A program made the position numbers and the translations under genes. A stretch of DNA of 13,017 bases, taken from NCBI GenBank assembly GCA_964427955.1, contig CAYRWY010000139.1, positions 1 through 13,017 on the forward strand, given 5' to 3'. Positions 6,224 to 12,936 of the stretch are shown in pieces. The notes under the pieces are model-generated. The model saw only the letters and a list, made by a program, of their open reading frames with translations, did no database searches and was not told where the DNA came from. The DNA is from JACRBK01 sp964427955. Lineage in GTDB: Bacteria; Chloroflexota; Anaerolineae; Aggregatilineales; Aggregatilineaceae. Within the stretch, counting starts at the first letter, position 1. Each line of letters begins with the position of its first letter.

Positions 6224-7114
6224 ATGACCATCGTGATGGCTTTGATCGCCGGGGTGATCGGCGTAGTGGCCGGGGGCGTGATCAACGTGCTGGCCGACGA
6301 TCTCCCGCTGCGCCGTCCCGTAAGCGCCCCGCATTACCCGGACGGCGCCCCTCGTTCGCGCTCGGCCTGGCTGGGGATCGCCGCGTTTTTGACCGGCCAG
6401 CGCACCTCGCCGGGTCTGCCCGTCTCGTCGCCGCCTGAGGTCGTGCCCGCTGATCCGGCGTCCGAGAGCACCGCAGCCGACGCGTCCCAGGCGGAAGCCG
6501 GACCGCGTCCGCCCGCGCGCCTCGGCTGGCGTCACCCGCTGGTCGAGATCGCGACCGGATTAGGCTTTTTCGGGCTGACTCTCGGCTTCCCGCACGAAAC
6601 GAATCTGTGGGCGTGGTTCGTCTACCTGTTCATCATGCTGCTGATCACCGTGATCGACGTCGAGCACCGCCTGATCCTGTTCGTCGTGATCATCCCGTCG
6701 TGCGTGTTTGCGTTGATCGTGGCGCTGGTCTCGCCGCCGCAGGATCATCCCTTCAAGGAATTCCTGGTGGGAGGGTTATTTGGCTTCGGCCTGTTCTTCG
6801 CCATGTTCCTGGGCGGTGGTGTGTTCGCGATGGCCGCGCGCCACGACGAAGTGGCCTTCGGCTTCGGCGACGTGATGCTGGCGACGCTCAGCGGGCTGAT
6901 GTTGGGCTGGCGCTCGTTTCTCTTCGCCGCGCTGATCACCGTCTTCGTTGGGGCCGCGGGTGCCGTGCTCTACATTGGCGGGCGGGCCATGCTGCGCCGC
7001 CGCTACCGCTGGTTCACGCCGCTGCCCTACGGACCGTATATCGTGATCGGCACGCTGATCATGCTCTTCTTCCGCGATGATGTGGCGCATCTGCTGAAAG
7101 CCAGTGTCTATTGA
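6224..7114 (+). CDS. A24-family prepilin peptidase-like membrane protease
   Basis: 296-residue polytopic aspartyl protease related to type IV prepilin peptidase (PilD/GspO). Both catalytic aspartates are visible: Asp145 in ITVIDVEHRLI and Asp216 in FGFGDVMLA. The family's late PLPYGPYIVIG segment is at about 267-276. Spans are at about 3-22, 105-121, 130-143, 150-170, 181-202, 217-250 and 270-284. The N-terminal N-methylase region is atypical: the CxxC zinc pairs of PilD are absent and replaced by a Pro/Ala/Ser-rich linker (31-100), so it may cleave but not methylate, or have another substrate. The ATG at 6224 is preferred to the GTG at 6191, since AAGGAA lies 7 nt upstream and the earlier start falls in repeat DNA. 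It is 21 nt from the next gene, hence probably cotranscribed. No pilin, PilB or PilC gene is in view. Confidence 0.85.
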   Translation: MTIVMALIAGVIGVVAGGVINVLADDLPLRRPVSAPHYPDGAPRSRSAWLGIAAFLTGQRTSPGLPVSSPPEVVPADPASESTAADASQAEAGPRPPARLGWRHPLVEIATGLGFFGLTLGFPHETNLWAWFVYLFIMLLITVIDVEHRLILFVVIIPSCVFALIVALVSPPQDHPFKEFLVGGLFGFGLFFAMFLGGGVFAMAARHDEVAFGFGDVMLATLSGLMLGWRSFLFAALITVFVGAAGAVLYIGGRAMLRRRYRWFTPLPYGPYIVIGTLIMLFFRDDVAHLLKASVY

Positions 7115-7135
7115 CAGATATTTTGGAGTGCCATA

Positions 7136-8512
7136 GTGAAACGTTTGCTGGATGTTTTGATCGTGTTGGTGCTCCTCGCCGCGGCGGCAGTGGTCGCTTT
7201 CGTGGTGCTGGGGCAGTCGGATAAGAAGAAGGAATCAACCGCCGAAACTCTGGTTACCACCCCCACGCCGATCCCGGTGAACGCCGGTGAGTCATCGGGC
7301 TATGAATTGCCGCGCCTGACGACCGAGCAGCTCCAGGGACTGCTGACCCGCCTGGACGATCTGCCCGGCGAGCTGCGCAGCGGCACCGCGAGCAAATCTT
7401 ATATCCCCGATTCGAGCATTACTTCGGACGTGATGCGGCGTGACTGGCCCGCCGCCGCGGATCGCTTTGACCAGTTGGTGGCCACTTACGCATGGGAAGA
7501 AGGGGTCGGGATCGAGTTCGACACCTGCCACCTGAACCTGCCGGTCACGATGGTGAGCGTGGATGCCGATCAGTTTGCTTCGACGGCGACCGCCCAGGCG
7601 TTCATCGACGATCCGCTGCTGCGTAACTTCATCCGCGCCACCAACTACCACGTGGAAGACAGCCTGAACGTGCACGGCTTTGTGGGGACTGCGCTGGCTT
7701 CGTCGGTGGGATCGTGCGGCGTCGAGGAGACCAATGTCCTCCTGGACTTTGAATACTGGGGCCTGATGTTTTCGCTCTCGGCGGACGTCCGCAGCACGTC
7801 CGATCCGCAAGTCGCGGTGGATCTGCTCTACAGCCTGGTCCCGCCCATCCTGACACGCGTGGAGTCCGCCGCCAATACGGCGCTGCCGCCGACCCCGGTG
7901 CCCGCCGGATCGGTCCGGCTGCTCACCGAGGCGTTCACGCTGGTCGATCTGTCCCGGCTGATGCCCACCCTGGACGAGTTGGACGAATCGCTCACTTCGA
8001 CCTACGCGACGAACAGCCAGGTCGGCAAGACGTATTCCCTTGACCAGTATGTGGCAGCCTATCGCGATCTGGGCTACGCACAGTTAGCCGATCAGCTCGC
8101 CTTCGCCGGGGGGCATTATGGCATGGTGGGGGAGGAAGTGCGCTTCTGGGACACGGGCAGCGCGTGTCCGAGTATTCTCGCCATGTCGCTCGAAATCGAC
8201 ATTTCGCTGTTTGGCACGGCGGCGGGCGCGCAGGATCACATGGCCGATCCTGCCCTGCAAGAAGCCTGGAAGAGCACCGGCCTGATGGGCAGCTACCAGG
8301 AGGATGGCGACGGCGTGTTGATGTTCGGGCAGATGCCCACCCATCACTGCGGCGCCATGCAGGTGATTGGCCGGATGGTCCCCTACGAGCGGCTGTTGGT
8401 CACGGTGGTGGTCAACTCCTACAGCGACGTGCCGCAGCAGGATGTGCTCGATGTCGTAGACGGCTTTTCGCAGGCCGTACTGGGCCTGTTGTTCGTCCAG
8501 AAGTTACCCTGA
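7136..8512 (+). CDS. Membrane-anchored protein with two tandem copies of a two-cysteine domain
   Basis: I know no family name for this 458-residue protein. Residues 4-26 are an N-terminal membrane anchor, 27-57 a Thr/Pro linker, and the rest lies outside the membrane. The body is an internal duplication of about 200 residues: roughly 58-245 and 266-456, joined by a Pro-rich hinge (PPTPVPAG). Each copy has two Cys about 62 residues apart (C131/C194; C344/C405), near matching landmarks: an FDT or WDT before the first Cys, FIDDPLLRNF against MADPALQEAW in the middle, and VAVDLLYSLVPPIL against DVVDGFSQAVLGLL at the end. One disulfide per repeat is likely (inference). The start is GTG at 7136, with GGAG 7 nt upstream, 21 nt after the peptidase stop, so the two genes form a unit. 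It may be a substrate or partner of the peptidase; nothing in the sequence proves that. Confidence 0.85.
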   Translation: MKRLLDVLIVLVLLAAAAVVAFVVLGQSDKKKESTAETLVTTPTPIPVNAGESSGYELPRLTTEQLQGLLTRLDDLPGELRSGTASKSYIPDSSITSDVMRRDWPAAADRFDQLVATYAWEEGVGIEFDTCHLNLPVTMVSVDADQFASTATAQAFIDDPLLRNFIRATNYHVEDSLNVHGFVGTALASSVGSCGVEETNVLLDFEYWGLMFSLSADVRSTSDPQVAVDLLYSLVPPILTRVESAANTALPPTPVPAGSVRLLTEAFTLVDLSRLMPTLDELDESLTSTYATNSQVGKTYSLDQYVAAYRDLGYAQLADQLAFAGGHYGMVGEEVRFWDTGSACPSILAMSLEIDISLFGTAAGAQDHMADPALQEAWKSTGLMGSYQEDGDGVLMFGQMPTHHCGAMQVIGRMVPYERLLVTVVVNSYSDVPQQDVLDVVDGFSQAVLGLLFVQKLP

Positions 8513-8578
8513 CGGGAAAGGGGCCCGCAGCCCGCGATCTCCGCGCTGTTCTGACAATGACCATCGCTGCCGTAAAAT

Positions 8579-8648
8579 GGGTAGGGGCAGGGCTTGCCCT
8601 TCCCCAAAACGGGCGCCCCTGGGGGAGGGCTACGAGACTCGTCTACCC
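8579..8648. repeat. Hairpin repeat in the gap before the cupin gene
   Basis: The 271-nt gap 8513-8783 contains GGGTAG (8579-8584) inverted as CTACCC (8643-8648) and, inside, an imperfect hairpin GGGGCAGGGC-TT-GCCCTTCCCC (8584-8605) followed by GGGCGCCCC. This resembles the interspersed GTAGGGGC...GCCC palindromes common in GC-rich bacterial genomes. There is no T-run, so it is a poor candidate for an intrinsic terminator. The rest of the gap holds only a weak promoter match and the cupin ribosome site. Confidence 0.45.
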
Positions 8649-8718
8649 GATCATTTCTGGGACGGCGCACGTCGTCGCTTACTGCCACGACGCGCTCAAG
8701 ACCATCGCAAGAATCCAC

Positions 8719-8747
8719 AATACAGGCGAGCCGGGTTCTGTTATGCT
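8719..8747 (+). promoter_or_regulatory. Weak candidate promoter of the cupin-AraC operon
   Basis: An extended -10 (TGT before TATGCT, 8739-8747) with a poor -35 (AATACA, 8719-8724) at 17 nt. The leader would run about 30 nt to the ATG at 8784. A weak core is expected for a gene pair that may need its AraC-family activator, but this is a pattern match only. Confidence 0.28.
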
Positions 8748-8783
8748 GACAGGGTGATCAGTGCATTCACCAGGAGGACCCCT

Positions 8784-9176
8784 ATGGAACCCGGATCGCT
8801 GGCCGCTCATCTCGCCAATGGCACGCTCAACACCCTCGCGCAAGCCGAATGTGTTTCCAACCGGCCCTGGACGCCTCATCCTAAATTCGCCGGAGTCTAT
8901 CTCAAGCTGCTGGTTGCCGGAGCGGACACGGATAACCGGCTGAGCTGCCATATCGTCAAGATCGATCCCGGCGCCGCGCTGTCGGAACATGTCCACGCGG
9001 GGCAGTGGGAGCTGCATGAAGTGATCGAAGGCGAGGGCGTGGCCCGGCTGGCGGAGCGAGAATTTCCTTACCATCCCGGCCAGATGACCGTGATTCCCCA
9101 GGGCATCAGCCACCAGGTGGTGGCGGGCGAAAACGGACTGGTGCTGCTGGCGAAGTTTTTTCCGGCTCAGGGGTAG
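8784..9176 (+). CDS. Single-domain cupin protein
   Basis: 130-residue small beta-barrel protein. Cupin motif 1 is G63-x5-H69-x-H71-x4-E76-x6-G83 and motif 2 is P98-G99 ... P105-x-G107-x2-H110. The likely metal ligands are His69, His71, Glu76 and His110, so all four are present. Such proteins act as dioxygenases, isomerases, lyases or sensors; this one cannot be assigned a reaction. The ATG at 8784 is preferred over upstream in-frame options because AGGAGG (8772-8777) lies 6 nt before it and the protein then begins just before the fold. The stop is only 3 nt from the AraC-family gene, so the two are cotranscribed, and the regulator probably responds to a compound linked to the cupin's role. 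Confidence 0.88.
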   Translation: MEPGSLAAHLANGTLNTLAQAECVSNRPWTPHPKFAGVYLKLLVAGADTDNRLSCHIVKIDPGAALSEHVHAGQWELHEVIEGEGVARLAEREFPYHPGQMTVIPQGISHQVVAGENGLVLLAKFFPAQG

Positions 9177-9179
9177 CCT

Positions 9180-9998
9180 ATGCATTCCCGATCCAGTGTC
9201 CGGTTTTTCGCGCGTCCCGAACTCCCGCAGGTGCAGGTGGTGATCGGTCGCCGGGTGGCGAACACTTTTCCGCGCCACGTGCATCAGTCCTTCAACCTCG
9301 GGGTGGTGGAGCAGGGCGCGCGAGTGATCGTCGGCGGGGAGCGCGAATGGATGATCCCGGCGGGCGGGGTTTTCATCCTCAATCCCGCCCAGCCGCACCT
9401 CTGCCGTGCGCTGGCTGAGCACAGCTACACCGTGATCACGGTATCCGCCGAACGGCTGGCCGGGTTGGCGGGGCAGATCGCGGAGAAACCGTCATGCGCG
9501 CCCTATTTTGGACAATTTCGGCTGACCGACGAGGCCTTAGCCCAGGGGGTGCGGGAGTTCGGCGCGACCATGCAGCGCTCTGCTCCCGCGTTGGAATGCC
9601 AATCCCTGCTGCTGGCAGTGCTGTCGCGGCTGCTGGATCATGCCGAGTTACCACCCGTGGCCTATGCGGTGGGCGTTCAGCATGAGGCCGTGCGGCGCGT
9701 GCAGGATTACATCGACGCCCACCACGCCTGTAAGCTTACGCTGGACGAACTGGCGCAGGTCGCCTGCCTGAGTGCTTACCATTTTCAGCGCGTCTTTGTG
9801 AAGGCAACCGGCCTCTCCCCTCACGACTACCTGATCCAGTGCCGCATTCGACACAGCCTGGCGCTGCTGCGCGCGGGCGGGGATCTGGCCGGGGTGGGGG
9901 GCGAGGTCGGTTTTGCGGATCAAAGCCACTTTACGCACAGCTTCAAACGGGTGATGGGCATCCCGCCGGGGCAGTACGTGCACCTGAATTCACTCTGA
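9180..9998 (+). CDS. AraC-family transcriptional regulator
   Basis: 272-residue activator/repressor. Residues about 17-90 form a cupin-like sensor domain (FPRHVHQSFNLGVVEQG, then GGVFILNPAQPHLCR), as in AraC_binding proteins. About 169-270 is the double helix-turn-helix DNA-binding domain: first HTH LTLDELAQVACLSAYHFQRVF, second HTH around DLAGVGGEVGFADQSHFTHSFKRVMGIPPGQY, the AraC signature. The second HTH has VGGEVGF where most members have IAxxxGF. Length is normal. It follows the cupin gene by 3 nt, with AGGGG overlapping that gene's last codons as ribosome site, and converges on the oxidoreductase gene with a gap of only 3 nt. It may control its own operon. Its ligand is unknown. Confidence 0.93.
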   Translation: MHSRSSVRFFARPELPQVQVVIGRRVANTFPRHVHQSFNLGVVEQGARVIVGGEREWMIPAGGVFILNPAQPHLCRALAEHSYTVITVSAERLAGLAGQIAEKPSCAPYFGQFRLTDEALAQGVREFGATMQRSAPALECQSLLLAVLSRLLDHAELPPVAYAVGVQHEAVRRVQDYIDAHHACKLTLDELAQVACLSAYHFQRVFVKATGLSPHDYLIQCRIRHSLALLRAGGDLAGVGGEVGFADQSHFTHSFKRVMGIPPGQYVHLNSL

Positions 9999-10001
9999 TC
10001 C

Positions 10002-10859
10002 CTATTTCAAGTGCCGTTCCACCAGCGCCTCGATTCTTTCGGGAGCCTGTCCGGTCAGACGGCGCACGTCGTCACTCACCGCCGCCACGCGTCCCGCCTC
10101 AATCGTCTGGTTCAGCCCGATGATGATCCCGATCACGAAGTCCGGCAGCCCTGCCTGTTTCAACCCGTCGGCTAACGCCGCGTGGGGAATGGGCTGGTAG
10201 ACCAGCGATTTCCCGGTCAGCCGGGCCAAAGTCGCCACGATCTCGGCCTGCGACACCGCCGCCGGACCGGTCAGATCGTAGGCTTTCCGGCTGTGCCCCT
10301 CGCTGGTCGCGAGGGCAGCCAGCGCCCGCGCCAGGTCGTCGCGGCTGATATAGCTCGCCCGGCCATCCCCCGCTGACGACACGTGTACCCCGCTCTGGAG
10401 AATCTGCGGAATCCCGTCCAGCACGCCGTCGGCATACAGGCTGTTCCGCGCGAAGACCCAATCCAGCCCGCTCTCGCGCAGTGCGCCCTCGGTGAAGGCG
10501 TGCGCCGCGCCGAACGGGAAGGGCGAATCGGCGTTCGCGTCGATGAAGCTGGTATAGATCATCTGCCGGACGTGGGCCTGGCGGGCGGCGTCGATCACGT
10601 TCTGGTGCTGGACGTTGCGCACGTCGGTCGGCGCGTCGCCCGAAATGAAGATCACCTTCTCTGCGCCTTGCAGGGCCGCGGTCAGGGCGGCGCCATCATC
10701 GTAGTCCGCCTGGCGGACGGTCACGCCGCGCCGGGCGAAGTCCTGGGCTTTGTCCGGGTTGCGGACGGCCACGCCCACCTGGGCGGGCGGCACACGCTTC
10801 AACAGCTCGTTCACGGTACGCTGGCCCAACTGGCCGGTAGCAGCAGTCACGACGATCAT
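10002..10859 (-). CDS. NmrA/QorB-like NAD(P)H oxidoreductase
   Basis: 285-residue atypical short-chain dehydrogenase. The N-terminal Rossmann motif is TAATGQLGQR (5-14), the second strand ends in AVRNPDKA (31-38) with Arg33 suited to hold the NADP phosphate, and VRQADYDDGAALTAALQGAEKVIFIS (48-73) matches E. coli QorB (YtfG, NAD(P)H:quinone oxidoreductase 2) closely. YTSF at 102-105 and the variable C-terminal substrate domain follow. Likely role: reduction of quinones or other electrophiles, or redox sensing; the substrate is inferred from the family. The ATG at 10859 is preferred to one 9 codons upstream because GGAGG lies 5 nt before it and the upstream frame runs into the palindrome region. 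It lies 54 nt downstream of the Rrf2 gene and has its own copy of the predicted Rrf2 operator. Confidence 0.9.
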   Translation of the reverse strand: MIVVTAATGQLGQRTVNELLKRVPPAQVGVAVRNPDKAQDFARRGVTVRQADYDDGAALTAALQGAEKVIFISGDAPTDVRNVQHQNVIDAARQAHVRQMIYTSFIDANADSPFPFGAAHAFTEGALRESGLDWVFARNSLYADGVLDGIPQILQSGVHVSSAGDGRASYISRDDLARALAALATSEGHSRKAYDLTGPAAVSQAEIVATLARLTGKSLVYQPIPHAALADGLKQAGLPDFVIGIIIGLNQTIEAGRVAAVSDDVRRLTGQAPERIEALVERHLK

Positions 10860-10878
10860 AGCATCCTCCATGAATATA

Positions 10879-10897
10879 TGTAGCAAAAGTTGCTACA
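10879..10897 (-). promoter_or_regulatory. Predicted Rrf2 operator upstream of the QorB-like gene
   Basis: The 19-bp palindrome TGTAGCAAAAGTTGCTACA has perfect 8-bp arms around a 3-bp centre. It lies 19 nt upstream of the chosen ATG, in the space between the Rrf2 gene and the oxidoreductase gene, next to a minus-strand TATATT (10873-10878) that could be the -10. The same pattern occurs before the Rrf2 gene itself at 11344-11362. Shared spacing and ends make a common repressor site the simplest reading. Confidence 0.78.
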
Positions 10898-10913
10898 ATT
10901 ATCGGCAAAAAAA

Positions 10914-11342
10914 CTAGCGTGCCTGTTCCTGAGCGCGGACCTCGTCCAGCATGTCCTGGATCGAGATGCCCGACAGGGCCTTCACGATCAGCCGGTCGGT
11001 GTCCTCGTACACGCGCCCCAGCGCCGCCTGGATGTTGCGCCCGACGGGGCAGTTGGGATTCGGCGTATTGGGGTGCATCCCAAAAATCGACTCATCCTGC
11101 ACGACGCGGTAAACGTCCGCCAGCGTGATCTGGTCGGCGCGGCGGCGCAGCGTCATCCCGCCCGCGCTGCCGGGGATCGTGTCGATCAGCCCGGCCTCGC
11201 GCAGCGCGCCCGCCATCTTGCGAATCGTCACCGGGTTGGTGTTCACGCTGCCCGCGACCTCGGACGATGACACCGCCTCGTCCGATACCGCCAACAGCGT
11301 CAGGATGTGGACCGCCACCGCAAAATTACTGTTCGCGCTCAT
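10914..11342 (-). CDS. Rrf2-family transcriptional repressor (YwnA-like)
   Basis: 142-residue winged-helix regulator. It opens in the family manner (NFAVAVHILTLLA). The DNA-binding helix-turn-helix is at about 25-50 (SSSEVAGSVNTNPVTIRKMAGALREAGLI), the wing at 56-68 (PGSAGGMTLRRR), the dimerisation helix from about 72, and a variable C-terminal region. It lacks the three-Cys iron-sulfur set of IscR/NsrR; the only Cys is C98 in PNCPVGRNIQ, as in the YwnA/SaiR-type group in which a single Cys can sense oxidants or electrophiles. A redox or thiol switch is therefore inferred. It sits directly before a QorB-like oxidoreductase gene, a pairing also seen with ywnA and ywnB of Bacillus. No ribosome site precedes the ATG: the palindrome ends 1 nt before it, so the mRNA is probably leaderless and the gene autorepressed. 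Confidence 0.92.
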   Translation of the reverse strand: MSANSNFAVAVHILTLLAVSDEAVSSSEVAGSVNTNPVTIRKMAGALREAGLIDTIPGSAGGMTLRRRADQITLADVYRVVQDESIFGMHPNTPNPNCPVGRNIQAALGRVYEDTDRLIVKALSGISIQDMLDEVRAQEQAR

Positions 11343-11343
11343 A

Positions 11344-11362
11344 TGTAGTAATTTATACTACA
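11344..11362 (-). promoter_or_regulatory. Predicted Rrf2 autoregulatory operator
   Basis: The palindrome TGTAGTAATTTATACTACA (7-bp arms, 5-bp centre) matches the site at 10879-10897 in length and in its TGTAG/CTACA ends; the joint pattern is TGTAGYAANNNTTRCTACA with small deviations. It covers the -10 element and the predicted start of transcription of the Rrf2 gene, a position where bound repressor would block polymerase. Confidence 0.78.
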
Positions 11363-11378
11363 ATTGCGATCTTGTCAA
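11352..11378 (-). promoter_or_regulatory. Promoter of the Rrf2 gene, leaderless
   Basis: Minus strand: perfect TTGACA (11373-11378) and TATAAA (11352-11357), spacer 15 nt (a 17-nt spacing would use the poorer TAAATT). Start of transcription is predicted about 11345, 2-4 nt before the ATG (11340-11342). The -35 overlaps the TGA stop of the upstream gene (11375-11377), so the regulator has its own promoter despite following that gene by 32 nt. Confidence 0.65.
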
Positions 11379-12841
11379 GATCCGCCCGCCGGTCTCACGC
11401 GGATCGCCAGGTACGGTCTGCCCGGCAGCAGCACCTCGTGCGTCGCGGGGTAGGGCTGATGCGGAAACTGCCGGACGGGGCGCAGCGTGCCCGGCGTGAT
11501 GCTCATGGCCCAGGCGTCGATCACCTCGACCACGTCCTCCGGCGCGGCCAGCGTCACGCCCCAGGTAGCGGGCTGGTGCTCGCCCAGGTAGATCAACTGG
11601 TAGCCGCCGTTTTTTCCGCCGGACACCCGTGACCAGAACCAGGCATCGTCGCTGGGCGTCAGGCCGCCCGCCGGACCCTCGTCCATGATCTGGCGCAGAA
11701 ACGCCAGCCGTCGCCAGCTTTCGCCGCGCAGCACGCCGCCTTTGGACCACCATAACACGTCGTCGGGGGTTTCGTAGGTCTCGCCGTGCCCGGCGTAGCC
11801 GCCGTTGGCGACCATGATCCAGGCGCGGTGCACCAGCTCTTGCGCCGAGATGTTGCCCCAGGCGAACGGGATGTCGCCCTCGTATTCCAGTTCGTCGTCG
11901 ATAATGGGCTTGCCGTAGGTGCTGCGCCACTCCTTGACCCGCTTCACGTCCCAATCCTGGATGCAGACGTGCGTCACGTCTGGTCGCGTGTGGTCGTAGT
12001 TCTTGTTGACGTCGCCATTGTGGATCGAGCGCAGGTGCTGATACGGGTCCTCCTCGCGCAGGAGGGCGAAGAAGCGTTCCCAGCGCGCCAGCGGCTTATC
12101 GCGCAGCATGAAATCGTACTCGTTCGCCAGCGACCACCACACGTTGCGGTACGCCGCCAGCCGCGCGATCACGTAGCGCAGATAGCGCACGTCGCTGTCC
12201 TCGTCCAGCGTCGCGTAGCCCCAGCGATCATACGGGTGGAACAGGATCGCGTCCGCCTCGATCCCCAGCTCGCGCAGATCGCCGATCCGCTGCTCGACGT
12301 GGCGGAAGAAGGCCGGGTTGAAGCGCAGATCCCCTGGCTCTTGCCGCTCGAACGGGTGATAGACCGGCTCGTTTTCGTTGTAGGGATAATGTTTGGGGAA
12401 GACGCACATCCGCAGCTTGTTGAACGGTGCCTCGCGCAGCGTCGCCAGCGTTTGCGCTTCGAGCGCGTCGCCCTGGTGCGTCCAGGCGTAGCAGGTCGTG
12501 CCGAACGGGTAATACGGCGTCCCATCGTCGTAGGCGAAATGAAAAGCATTGTGGACGCGCACTACGCCGTGATTGCGCGGACCGGGCGGTGTGGCGGTGA
12601 ACGATCCCGTTACGCCGTCCAGGGTGCTCTGCTGGCTGCGTGTCGTATACTGCCATTCGCCCGGCTGATCGGGCATGAAGCGCACCCGGTAGATGCCGTC
12701 GCCATCGTAGAATCCGGCCACGGCTATCCGCCGCTCCCCCTGGCGAAATTCCGCGCCAAAGCCTACGTCCCGAAACGGATTGCCCTCGCTTGGCCCGTTC
12801 AACGCCAGTTCAAACACGTCCCATTGTTCGACGGTGATCAC
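11375..12841 (-). CDS. DUF5060/DUF4038-type glycoside-hydrolase-like protein
   Basis: 488-residue protein with three parts. Residues 1-85 are a DUF5060-like beta domain (VEQWDVFELALNG, GFYDGDGIYRVRFMP, GEWQYTT). About 95-385 is a DUF4038-type TIM barrel (PYYPFGTTCYAW, FNKLRMCVFPKHYPYNEN, FHPYDRWG, VWWSLANEYDF, KPIIDDELEYEG). About 390-485 is a C-terminal beta domain of the DUF5605 kind. Glu241 in the NE motif and Glu317 are in the places of the acid/base and nucleophile of clan GH-A enzymes, so hydrolysis of a glycan is likely; the substrate is not inferable. There is no signal peptide, so action inside the cell on imported sugars is suggested. The start is GTG at 12841 with only a weak GAGAG ribosome site. 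The gene is followed by the Rrf2 gene, which has its own promoter, so a shared function is not implied. Confidence 0.88.
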   Translation of the reverse strand: MITVEQWDVFELALNGPSEGNPFRDVGFGAEFRQGERRIAVAGFYDGDGIYRVRFMPDQPGEWQYTTRSQQSTLDGVTGSFTATPPGPRNHGVVRVHNAFHFAYDDGTPYYPFGTTCYAWTHQGDALEAQTLATLREAPFNKLRMCVFPKHYPYNENEPVYHPFERQEPGDLRFNPAFFRHVEQRIGDLRELGIEADAILFHPYDRWGYATLDEDSDVRYLRYVIARLAAYRNVWWSLANEYDFMLRDKPLARWERFFALLREEDPYQHLRSIHNGDVNKNYDHTRPDVTHVCIQDWDVKRVKEWRSTYGKPIIDDELEYEGDIPFAWGNISAQELVHRAWIMVANGGYAGHGETYETPDDVLWWSKGGVLRGESWRRLAFLRQIMDEGPAGGLTPSDDAWFWSRVSGGKNGGYQLIYLGEHQPATWGVTLAAPEDVVEVIDAWAMSITPGTLRPVRQFPHQPYPATHEVLLPGRPYLAIRVRPAGGS

Positions 12842-12870
12842 GATTGTGCTCTCTCAGAAATTCACATGGT

Positions 12871-12885
12871 CTTGTGGGGGACAAG
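12871..12885. promoter_or_regulatory. Short inverted repeat upstream of the hydrolase gene
   Basis: CTTGT-GGGGG-ACAAG lies about 30 nt upstream of the GTG start. Five-base-pair arms are short enough to arise by chance. On the minus strand a TACACT lies next to it (12885-12890), which could be a -10, but no good -35 is seen. The rest of 12842-12936 shows nothing further. Confidence 0.25.
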
Positions 12886-12936
12886 TGTACCGCACCTGGA
12901 ACTTTCACACCGGCGTTTCCGCCACGCAGCTATCCG

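Noticed and set aside
8577..8783. N-terminal extension of the cupin gene (frame open back to 8577)
   Set aside because: The extension is Arg-rich, lies in repeat DNA, and AGGAGG with ideal spacing marks ATG 8784 as the start.
11358..11954. 198-codon minus-strand open frame within the hydrolase gene
   Set aside because: It is an out-of-frame shadow of the hydrolase gene on the same strand, with Arg/Gly/Ala-rich composition and no domain.
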